Source of the DNA: Fimiplasma intestinipullorum
GTDB lineage: Bacteria; Bacillota_I; Bacilli_A; Erysipelotrichales; Coprobacillaceae
Direction of reading: 5' to 3'
Length of the DNA: 5,280 nt
Assembly (NCBI GenBank): GCA_018715065.1
Contig: DVMJ01000054.1
Span: 1 to 5,280, forward strand
Shown: positions 1 through 4,885 of the stretch, piece after piece
How positions within the stretch are numbered: the first letter of the stretch is position 1
Layout: each line of letters begins with the position of its first letter
Translations under genes and position numbers: made by a program
The notes under the pieces: model-generated
Database searches by the model: none
Told to the model about the DNA's origin: nothing
What the model saw: only the letters and a program-made list of their open reading frames with translations

Positions 1-180
1 ATGATTGCCTTTGGAGATGGGCATAATGATGCCAGCATGGTCAAATATGCCGGTATCGGTGTGGCGATGGCCAATGCAGTGGATGATCTGAAGGCGATTG
101 CCGATGAAGTGACTCTCTCCAATGAAGAAGATGGTATCGCTGTCTCGCTTTACAAACATATGCCAGAAATTGCTGCCTGA
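1..180 (+). CDS. HAD-superfamily hydrolase, Cof type (3' fragment)
   Basis: This is the C-terminal 59 residues of a gene that begins before the window; the ATG at position 1 is probably an internal methionine. The fragment carries HAD motif IV as FGDGHNDASM near its start, where the two Asp residues help bind Mg2+, followed by GIGVAMANAVDDLKAIADEVT and an EEDGIA segment. That order is characteristic of the end of Cof/YbiV-type sugar-phosphate or nucleotide phosphatases. The catalytic motif I, motif II and the cap domain lie outside the window, so substrate and activity cannot be judged. The C-terminus closely resembles that of the complete HAD gene at 278-1084, which suggests tandem paralogues. 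A terminator hairpin overlaps the stop codon, so this gene probably ends its own transcript. Family assignment is secure; the substrate is unknown. Confidence 0.9.
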   Translation: MIAFGDGHNDASMVKYAGIGVAMANAVDDLKAIADEVTLSNEEDGIAVSLYKHMPEIAA

Positions 181-195
181 TCAGGGCAGCTTTTT
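172..195 (+). terminator. Rho-independent terminator overlapping the first HAD stop codon
   Basis: GCTGCC (172-177) pairs with GGCAGC (185-190) around a 7-nt loop, followed directly by five T residues (191-195). The hairpin begins inside the last codons of the upstream gene and includes its TGA. It separates the first HAD gene from the next transcription unit. Confidence 0.75.
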
Positions 196-245
196 ATGTG
201 CATTATTTACAGAATATGAAAAAACTGGCTTGATCAGGTGGTGCT

Positions 246-254
246 TGTTATAAT
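246..254 (+). promoter_or_regulatory. Extended -10 promoter for the HAD-rpiR unit
   Basis: A perfect TATAAT (249-254) is preceded by TG at 246-247, giving the extended -10 pattern TGnTATAAT. The -35 region is poor: TTGATC at 230-235 is only 13 bp away, and the 17-bp position (226-231) reads TGGCTT, so the extended -10 probably carries most of the recognition. Transcription would start near 261, leaving a very short leader of about 17 nt that contains only the ribosome-binding site AGGAGG (264-269). Confidence 0.65.
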
Positions 255-277
255 GAGGATGACAGGAGGGACTGTGT

Positions 278-1084
278 ATGAAGATTGCTTTTTTTGATAT
301 TGATGGGACGTTGCTTGATGTTCCCCATGGGCTCAATGCCCCTAGCCGGGCAACGATTGAAGCCCTAAAAGCCTTTCAAGACCAAGGAAATAAGATCGTG
401 ATTGCCTCAGCCAGAGGGGCTGTTCCAGCGAGCCTGGAATGTATTTTCTTTGATGGATATATTTTTAATGATGGCCATTACATTATTTATGAGGGCAAGG
501 TATTGGTGGATGATCTATTCACGCAGGAAATGGTTCAAAAACAGCTGGATGTGTATCAAAAATACCACGGACGTCCTCAATTTGCCGGACACCAGGGCAG
601 TTGGTGTGATTGCTTAGATGATGAACTGATTATCAAACACCGACTGATGTTCGCTGGAACGGCGAAGCGACCTCAGGATGTTGTTGAGCATTTTACGGCG
701 GCAGATGTCAAGGCAGTCAGCTGTTGTGTGTTATTTGATACCGTTGAAGCGCTTGAAAAGGCGTATCATGAACTCGAAGATCAATTCACAATGATTCCTT
801 ATAAAACAGGGCTGATTCGGATGGATGTTTATTGCAAAGGTTTTACCAAAGGAACAGCCTGTCAATATCTTTATCGACAGCTAAAGATCGAACGGGAAAA
901 TACGTATGCGTTTGGTGACGGGGAAAATGATATCGAGATGCTTCAACTCGTCAAGCACGGGATCGCGATGGGAAATGCGGTTGAACCGCTTAAAGCAGTG
1001 GCCAGCGAAGTGACCGATACCGTAACGCATGACGGCATCGCGAAAAGCTTTCACAAACATTTTGCCATCGAGGTTACCTCTTGA
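278..1084 (+). CDS. Cof-type HAD-superfamily phosphatase
   Basis: This is a complete 268-residue protein of the usual length for cytoplasmic Cof/YbiV-type HAD phosphatases, which dephosphorylate small sugar phosphates, nucleotides or cofactor precursors. Visible motifs are motif I FFDIDGTLL (nucleophile D7, acid/base D9), motif II ASAR (S44, where Thr or Ser is normal), the motif III lysine in GFTKG (K191), and motif IV GDGENDIEM (D214, D218). Residues of roughly 80-185 form the C2-type cap that sets substrate choice; it is rich in Cys and aromatic residues and gave no substrate clue. The ATG at 278 is preceded by AGGAGG with 8-nt spacing, which fixes the start. The gene has its own promoter and is followed after 24 bp by the RpiR-type regulator, so the two are probably co-transcribed. 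That pairing hints at a phosphosugar substrate, but this is inference. It is a paralogue of the preceding fragment. Confidence 0.93.
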   Translation: MKIAFFDIDGTLLDVPHGLNAPSRATIEALKAFQDQGNKIVIASARGAVPASLECIFFDGYIFNDGHYIIYEGKVLVDDLFTQEMVQKQLDVYQKYHGRPQFAGHQGSWCDCLDDELIIKHRLMFAGTAKRPQDVVEHFTAADVKAVSCCVLFDTVEALEKAYHELEDQFTMIPYKTGLIRMDVYCKGFTKGTACQYLYRQLKIERENTYAFGDGENDIEMLQLVKHGIAMGNAVEPLKAVASEVTDTVTHDGIAKSFHKHFAIEVTS

Positions 1085-1108
1085 TGACCGCAAAAAGGAG
1101 GCATTTCC

Positions 1109-1948
1109 ATGAATATATTAAGCCGGCTTGAACAGTATCCTCATTTTACAGATGTGGAAAAAGAATTTGCCTCTTATGTTCTTGAACATCCCCATGAAAT
1201 ACTGGATTTAAGTGTAGATGCGCTGGCTAAAAAAAGCTTCGTCTCTGTTTCTACAGTCTATCGCGTCATTAATAAGCTGGGCTTAAACGGACTGAATGAA
1301 TTAAAGCTCAGGATCAATGCCGACTATGAGAGCTATCTGTCAGAAAAGAAAAGCGTTGATTATAATTATCCTTTTCACAAACAGAATACCCCTCACCAGA
1401 TCATGACAAAGATGATTGCACTCTACGACCAGACTCTGCAGTCAACGCTGAATCTGGTTGATTTAGATAGTCTGTCTAAAGCGGTCAGCCTGCTTGAAAA
1501 AAGTCAGCGTATTCTGATTTTTCCATCCATAGGTAATTTCTTTATTGCCGAGGGATTCAGGCAAAACATGATGGAGATCGGGGTAGCGGTCGAGATTGTC
1601 AAAGAGAAGTTCTATCAGCATTGGATCAGTCAGTCCTGTACTGATCGTGATCTGGTGATGCTGATTACCTATGCCTGTCGTACAGCGTATTTTGTGGACC
1701 TGGTCCAGACGCTGAAAGCAAAAGGAACGAAGATCCTTCTCATTTCTTCTACTTTTGAAAACAGAATTTCAAGTCAGGCTGATCTTCATCTCTACTTTGC
1801 TTCCTATGAGGATTCTGAAGAGAAGATTGCTTCTTTTTCATCGCGTCTCTCGTTACATTATTTATTGGATTGTCTTTATGCCTGTTATTTTAATCGAAAT
1901 TATGAAAAAAACTTGGATATGAAGATCGATCATTATATAGACTATTAA
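1109..1948 (+). CDS. RpiR/MurR-family transcriptional regulator (HTH + SIS)
   Basis: The protein has 279 residues, typical for this family of dimeric DNA-binding regulators that sense phosphosugars. Residues 1-75 form the HTH_6 domain; the helix-turn-helix reads LSVDALAKKSFVSVSTVYRV (34-53), continuing to INKLGLNGLNELK. Residues of about 105-260 match a SIS (sugar isomerase) fold. The sugar-phosphate motifs look eroded. Where relatives have G-x-G-x-S near the first strand, this protein has P139-S-I-G-N143, and the S-x-S-G-x-T loop reads TYACRT (187-192). The ligand may therefore differ from a classical sugar phosphate. The start is supported by AAGGAGG (1095-1101) 7 nt upstream. It lies 24 bp after the HAD phosphatase and probably shares its mRNA. 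Whether it also controls the downstream amino-acid transporter cannot be told. No terminator is evident after its stop codon. Family assignment is firm; target and ligand are unknown. Confidence 0.9.
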   Translation: MNILSRLEQYPHFTDVEKEFASYVLEHPHEILDLSVDALAKKSFVSVSTVYRVINKLGLNGLNELKLRINADYESYLSEKKSVDYNYPFHKQNTPHQIMTKMIALYDQTLQSTLNLVDLDSLSKAVSLLEKSQRILIFPSIGNFFIAEGFRQNMMEIGVAVEIVKEKFYQHWISQSCTDRDLVMLITYACRTAYFVDLVQTLKAKGTKILLISSTFENRISSQADLHLYFASYEDSEEKIASFSSRLSLHYLLDCLYACYFNRNYEKNLDMKIDHYIDY

Positions 1949-2018
1949 ACACTAAATGCCAAAATGATTGAATAAATAGGAATAAACGAAAAAAATAAGG
2001 AAAATTCTAAAATAAGTA

Positions 2019-2047
2019 TTGACCTTTGTGCTTTTGAGGTCTATACT
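2019..2047 (+). promoter_or_regulatory. Promoter of the T-box/amino-acid ABC transporter operon
   Basis: TTGACC (2019-2024) and TATACT (2042-2047) are separated by exactly 17 bp, close to the vegetative sigma consensus. The start of transcription would be near 2054, just upstream of T-box Stem I. The preceding sequence (1949-2018) is strongly A/T-rich and holds no gene or visible terminator; it may act as an UP-like element. Confidence 0.8.
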
Positions 2048-2269
2048 AAAGACAAGTAAAAAAGAAAAGGCTTAGAAAAGGAAGAGTACATCAGTTAAGT
2101 ATGCCAGAGAATTCCCGTGTTTGGTGAGAGGGATCATACAAGATTGGTCGAACACACCTTGGAGCTGACTAGGCGAAAGAAGAGTAGTCTATTCCGGAAC
2201 CCTGTACCCGTTATCGTACTAGCGTATGATTGTACGCGAAGAGGTGATTGTCGTGAGGCAATCATAAAA

Positions 2270-2305
2270 AGAGGTGGAACCACGGTAGCAATGCTCTCGT
2301 CCTCT
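2270..2305 (+). promoter_or_regulatory. T-box antiterminator helix
   Basis: AGAGG (2270-2274) can pair with CCTCT (2301-2305), holding the conserved bulge TGGA (2275-2278) that contacts the NCCA end of uncharged tRNA. The same CCTCT bases belong to the left arm of the terminator, so the two structures are mutually exclusive. This is the switch element of the riboswitch. Confidence 0.85.
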
Positions 2306-2343
2306 GGTTAGGAAACTAACCGGGACGGGAGCTTTTCTTTTTT
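2293..2343 (+). terminator. T-box intrinsic terminator
   Basis: GCTCTCGTCC (2293-2302) pairs with GGACGGGAGC (2323-2332) with one G-T wobble. It encloses a second perfect hairpin, GGTTAG (2306-2311) with CTAACC (2316-2321), closed by a GAAA tetraloop. A T-rich tract (2333-2343, one C) follows. It should stop transcription when the matching tRNA is charged. Confidence 0.92.
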
Positions 2344-2373
2344 ACCTGAGATGATTTTGAGGAGGAAAAGAAA

Positions 2374-3147
2374 ATGAAAAAGAAAGTCATTGCATTGATC
2401 ATGTTGTTTGCATGCTGTTTAGTGGGCTGTTCCACAGCTTCGGTGGAAAGTCCGGTGGAGAAGAAATCCTTTGTTGTAGGACTGGATGATACGTTTGCGC
2501 CGATGGGTTTCAAGGATTCAAGTGGTGAGATCGTTGGTTTCGATGTTGATCTGGCAAAAGAGGTCGCCAATCGCAATGGTTACGAAGTCACATTTACGAA
2601 TGTGGACTGGGATTTAAAAGAAACAGAATTAGCGAATGGAAATATTGACTGTATCTGGAACGGCTATTCGATTACGGAAGAAAGAAAGCAGAATGTTCTG
2701 TTTTCTGATCCTTATATGGAAAACAGTCAGTTGATCATTACATTAAATGACAGCGGCATCAGTTCAAAGGCAGATCTAGCCGGTAAGGTCGTTTCGGTGC
2801 AGAAGAATTCATCTGCTTATGATGCTGTGAGTCAGGATGAGGCCTTTGTGGCAAGTTTGCAGAATGGGGAACTGGTGCAATTTGATACGAATAATGATTG
2901 TTTCATGGACCTGGAAGCCGGGCGCAGTGATGCCATCGTAGTTGACGAGACATTGGCGCGTTACTACATTAAGCAGCAGCCTGAAAATATTTATACGATC
3001 CTGGATGAAAACTTCGGCACAGAAGAATATGCGGTTGGTCTGAGAAAAGAGGATGAGGCATTTGCGAATGTGATCAATACCACTTTGGCAGAAATGAAAG
3101 CAGATGGAACTTTTGATGAGATCCGTAATCGCTGGTTCGAGGAATAA
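2374..3147 (+). CDS. Polar amino-acid ABC transporter, substrate-binding lipoprotein (SBP family 3)
   Basis: This is a 257-residue extracytoplasmic binding protein. The signal peptide MKKKVIALIMLFACC is followed by the lipobox LVGC, so C19 should be lipidated and anchor the protein to the outer face of the membrane. The mature part is a complete family 3 binding fold (about residues 32-255). It includes FAPMGF, GFDVDLA (55-61) and WNGYSITEERKQNVLFSDPY (95-114), in which R104 is the expected ligand-carboxylate contact, and DAIVVDE, whose D191 is the expected alpha-amino contact. These residues identify an amino-acid ligand but not which one; arginine/lysine/histidine, glutamine/glutamate or cystine transporters share this fold. 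The start is set by AGGAGG (2360-2365) 8 nt upstream. It is the first gene of the T-box-controlled operon, and the permease begins 2 bp after its stop. Confidence 0.93.
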   Translation: MKKKVIALIMLFACCLVGCSTASVESPVEKKSFVVGLDDTFAPMGFKDSSGEIVGFDVDLAKEVANRNGYEVTFTNVDWDLKETELANGNIDCIWNGYSITEERKQNVLFSDPYMENSQLIITLNDSGISSKADLAGKVVSVQKNSSAYDAVSQDEAFVASLQNGELVQFDTNNDCFMDLEAGRSDAIVVDETLARYYIKQQPENIYTILDENFGTEEYAVGLRKEDEAFANVINTTLAEMKADGTFDEIRNRWFEE

Positions 3148-3149
3148 TC

Positions 3150-3791
3150 ATGGAACTGTTTTGGACGCTGCTGCCCTCTTTTATTGCCGGTCTAAAAGTC
3201 ACTTTAGGATATTGGGCCATCACTTTGGTGGCCTCCTTCATCCTCTGTTTACCGGCCGTTTATCTATGTCTGCATGGAGTCAAACCAATCCAGTATCTCA
3301 TGCGCGCTTATATTTATGTCATGCGCGGTACACCATTGATGCTGCAGCTGATGTTTTTCTATTTTGGTTTACCTTATATGGGCATTGTGTTAGATAGAGT
3401 ACAAGCCGCTTTTCTTGCTTTCATTTTGAATTACACCGCTTATTTTACAGAAATCTTACGTGGAGGGATCCAGTCGATCGATGTCGGTCAGGGGGAGGCC
3501 GCACAGCTGCTGGGATTCTCCAGAACATATACGTTTATCCATATCTTATTGCCGCAGGCTCTTAGAAACAGCATTCCATCATTTATTAATGAGACCTTAA
3601 CGCTGTTAAAGGATACATGCCTTGTTTCTGTCTTAGGAACAGATGAGTTATTACGCTACGCGCGCATTGGCGCAGGGACGTATGCGACGGGTGTCCCATT
3701 TGTTTATGTGGGAATCATATACTTATTATTGAATCTACCTATGGTGAAAGGGCTGAATTGGGTAGAGAAAAAATTAAATGCTTATAGGTGA
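3150..3791 (+). CDS. Polar amino-acid ABC transporter, permease (HisM/GlnP type)
   Basis: This is a 213-residue integral membrane subunit, the normal length for single-gene amino-acid permeases that act as a homodimer. Hydrophobic segments occur at about residues 5-40, 60-95 and 150-200, consistent with five membrane spans. Family landmarks are VMRGTPLMLQLMFFYFGLP (57-75) and NYTAYFTEILRGGIQSID. The EAA coupling loop, QGEAAQLLGFSRTYTFIHILLPQA (114-137), docks onto the ATPase. The start ATG follows GAGGA (3139-3143) by 6 nt, so its ribosome-binding site lies inside the last codons of the binding-protein gene. That tight packing points to translational coupling. Its stop overlaps the Shine-Dalgarno of the ATPase gene. 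It should move the amino acid delivered by the upstream lipoprotein. Confidence 0.93.
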   Translation: MELFWTLLPSFIAGLKVTLGYWAITLVASFILCLPAVYLCLHGVKPIQYLMRAYIYVMRGTPLMLQLMFFYFGLPYMGIVLDRVQAAFLAFILNYTAYFTEILRGGIQSIDVGQGEAAQLLGFSRTYTFIHILLPQALRNSIPSFINETLTLLKDTCLVSVLGTDELLRYARIGAGTYATGVPFVYVGIIYLLLNLPMVKGLNWVEKKLNAYR

Positions 3792-3796
3792 TTAAA

Positions 3797-4468
3797 ATGC
3801 GTGTTGTCATCGAAAAAATAAATAAAAAATTTAAAGACCATCAAGTCTTAAAAGATGTCTCTTTAGAAGTGAATGATCATGAGGTCGTGGTCGTGATGGG
3901 GGAAAGCGGCTGCGGCAAAACCACGTTGTTAAGATGCTTATGTGATCTTGAACAACCCGATGCCGGAAAGATCAGTTTGGATGATTGGGTCGTGTATGGG
4001 GGACAATCCAAATTATCCAGACAGGAGCGGCAGCGTTATCATCGCTTGATTGGGATGGTGCTGCAAAACTATCAATTATTTCCGCATCGTACGGTTTTAG
4101 AAAATTGTTGTGAAGCGCCAGTCTATCAGAAATTAATGAACAAACAGGAAGCCATGGCCAAGGCTCGTGAGCTGTTAAGTCAGCTGAATTTATTGGATCA
4201 GGCTGATCAATATCCACACACCTTATCAGGAGGACAAAAACAGCGGGTGGCCATTGCCCGGGCTTGTATGCTCCAGCCAGAAGTGCTCTGTTTTGATGAG
4301 CCTACCAGTGCCCTGGATGCCAATACGATCGAGCAGCTGTATCCGCTGATCGATTCCTTAAAAGAAAAGATGGCCGTGGTCATTATCACGCATGACGAAG
4401 CTTTTGCGAAAAAGGTAGGGACCAGAGTCGTTCGCATGCATGATATTAATCCATTGGATGAAAAATAA
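3797..4468 (+). CDS. Polar amino-acid ABC transporter, ATP-binding protein
   Basis: This is the cytoplasmic ATPase of the importer. With the start chosen here it has 223 residues, a little shorter than the roughly 240-250 usual for GlnQ/HisP-type subunits. All ATPase motifs are intact: Walker A GESGCGKTT (35-43), Q-loop at Q90 in VLQNYQLFPH, signature LSGGQKQR (143-150), Walker B VLCFDEP with catalytic E168, D-loop SALD, and H-loop H199 in IITHDEAF. A GTG at 3788, overlapping the permease stop, would add three residues but has no good ribosome-binding site. The ATG at 3797 has a strong AGGTGA (3786-3791) 5 nt upstream, and that site itself includes the permease TGA. The ATG is therefore preferred. 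It is the last gene of the operon, followed by a terminator about 140 bp downstream. Confidence 0.92.
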   Translation: MRVVIEKINKKFKDHQVLKDVSLEVNDHEVVVVMGESGCGKTTLLRCLCDLEQPDAGKISLDDWVVYGGQSKLSRQERQRYHRLIGMVLQNYQLFPHRTVLENCCEAPVYQKLMNKQEAMAKARELLSQLNLLDQADQYPHTLSGGQKQRVAIARACMLQPEVLCFDEPTSALDANTIEQLYPLIDSLKEKMAVVIITHDEAFAKKVGTRVVRMHDINPLDEK

Positions 4469-4607
4469 TAATGGGATAAAGCATTTCCAAAAACCAATCA
4501 GAGCATGGCACCTTCTTGTGCAGCGAAAGTATCTGTTGATGAGGAGTGCTCCGAAATCTATGATCAAGGTCTGATCCTGATGACCTGAATGGATCGAAAA
4601 AAATGAT
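4469..4607 (+). other. Non-coding 3' region of the ABC operon
   Basis: No open frame with a ribosome-binding site was found here. The only structure seen is a hairpin: TCA plus GGTC (4564-4571, one bulged A) pairs with GACCTGA (4582-4588) around a 10-nt loop. GATC occurs three times in 4562-4595. It probably is the untranslated tail of the operon mRNA. Confidence 0.5.
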
Positions 4608-4642
4608 AGAATGTCCTTCGATGGTGGAGGATGTTCTTTTTT
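4608..4642 (+). terminator. Rho-independent terminator of the amino-acid ABC operon
   Basis: AGAATGTCCT (4608-4617) pairs throughout with AGGATGTTCT (4628-4637), using two G-T wobbles. The helix can be lengthened by two further pairs towards the loop. Six T residues (4637-4642) follow. It separates the transporter operon from the heat-shock gene. Confidence 0.85.
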
Positions 4643-4704
4643 GTTGGTAAGATGATCTGATGAAGATTTGTAAAAAAAGGAATTTCTATCTCTCGAAAAT
4701 AAGC

Positions 4705-4738
4705 AAATTTATTTTTATCCAAAAAAATAAATAAATTT
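4705..4738. repeat. A/T-rich inverted repeat upstream of the hsp20 promoter
   Basis: AAATTTATT (4705-4713) is the exact reverse complement of AATAAATTT (4730-4738), separated by 16 bp of A/T-rich sequence. It ends within the first bases of the CIRCE element. It lies at the position of an UP element for the downstream promoter, so it may be a promoter-strengthening A/T tract rather than an operator. Confidence 0.45.
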
Positions 4739-4763
4739 AGCACCTAACTGTTGACAGTGCTAA
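4737..4763. promoter_or_regulatory. CIRCE operator (HrcA-binding inverted repeat), slightly divergent
   Basis: TTAGCACCT (4737-4745), nine spacer bases, then CAGTGCTAA (4755-4763) match the 27-bp CIRCE architecture TTAGCACTC-N9-GAGTGCTAA. The seven outer bases of each arm are perfect; the inner bases differ. The element covers the -35 box of the hsp20 promoter, so bound HrcA would block RNA polymerase. In the known mechanism HrcA repression is relieved when GroEL is occupied by unfolded proteins. No hrcA gene is in this window. Confidence 0.88.
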
Positions 4764-4778
4764 AAGAGGTGCTATAAT
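4751..4778 (+). promoter_or_regulatory. hsp20 promoter
   Basis: TTGACA (4751-4756) and TATAAT (4773-4778) are both perfect vegetative consensus boxes, with a 16-bp spacer. The -35 lies inside the CIRCE element. Transcription would begin near 4785, giving a leader of about 100 nt before the hsp20 start codon. A strong promoter held by an operator fits a repressed heat-shock gene. Confidence 0.88.
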
Positions 4779-4821
4779 ATAAGTGTAGTCGGAAGAAGGG
4801 CTGCAAAAAGTAAAATAAGTC

Positions 4822-4860
4822 ATGAAATTTCATAGTGAACGGCTGCTTAAACAACCGTAG
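4822..4860 (+). other. Possible 12-codon leader ORF in the hsp20 5' UTR
   Basis: An ATG at 4822 opens a frame reading MKFHSERLLKQP that stops at TAG 4858-4860, 25 bp before the Hsp20 start. The first three residues and first nine bases equal those of Hsp20 (MKFYPVDRFF). The first 12 bases, ATGAAATTTCAT (4822-4833), are a perfect palindrome, and ACGG/CCGT (4839-4842/4855-4858) can pair. No clear Shine-Dalgarno precedes it, so translation is doubtful. It could be a decayed copy of the gene start, a leader peptide, or chance. Confidence 0.25.
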
Positions 4861-4885
4861 GATGTGAAAGGTAAGGTGTTGAAGT

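Larger units (their letters stand above)
2054..2343 (+). ncRNA. T-box riboswitch (tRNA-sensing leader)
   Basis: This leader has the ordered hallmarks of a class I transcriptional T-box. Stem I contains GAAGAGTA (2081-2088, loop-E strand), AGAGA (2106-2110), the distal TGGTGAGA (2122-2129) enclosed by TCCC/GGGA (2113-2116/2130-2133), and a CACCTTGGAGC element before 2165. TCAGTT (2091-2096) pairs with AGCTGA (2163-2168). AGTAG (2183-2187) through GGAA and CCCGTTATC mark the Stem II region. Stem III is GCGTA/TACGC (2222-2226/2233-2237), followed by a hairpin TGATTG/CAATCA (2245-2250/2259-2264). The T-box core GAGGTGGAACCACGG spans 2271-2285. The specifier is most likely within GAAAGAAG (2175-2182), giving GAA (Glu) or, shifted by one register, AGA (Arg). 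The acceptor-pairing bulge TGGA implies a tRNA with U at position 73. Uncharged tRNA should favour the antiterminator and expression of the ABC importer that follows. The family call is firm; the amino acid is not resolved. Confidence 0.94.

Noticed and set aside
881..1093. Minus-strand ORF antisense to the HAD gene
   Set aside because: It is antisense to conserved HAD motif IV and has no supporting start signals.
2167..2189. GACTA/TAGTC hairpin as an independent operator or Stem I part
   Set aside because: Five pairs compete with the expected T-box helices and are probably a chance pairing. It was noted only because it complicates placing the specifier.
2117..2311. A 64-codon open frame on the + strand within the T-box leader
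   Set aside because: It lies inside structured RNA landmarks (distal Stem I to terminator), has no ribosome-binding site, and resembles no known protein. The riboswitch explains the sequence.
3104..3397. Alternative-frame ORF across the binding-protein/permease junction
   Set aside because: It overlaps two well-supported genes in another frame and shows no motifs.
3788..3790. GTG start for the ABC ATPase
   Set aside because: It has only a weak A-rich region upstream, while ATG 3797 has AGGTGA at 5-nt spacing.
3972..4567. Three minus-strand ORFs across the ATPase gene and its 3' region
   Set aside because: They mirror conserved ATPase codons or run into non-coding sequence, and none has recognisable domains.
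4873..4885. FourU or ROSE-type RNA thermometer masking the hsp20 ribosome-binding site
   Set aside because: No UUUU or U-U/C-GG stretch complementary to AAGGTG was seen in the leader.
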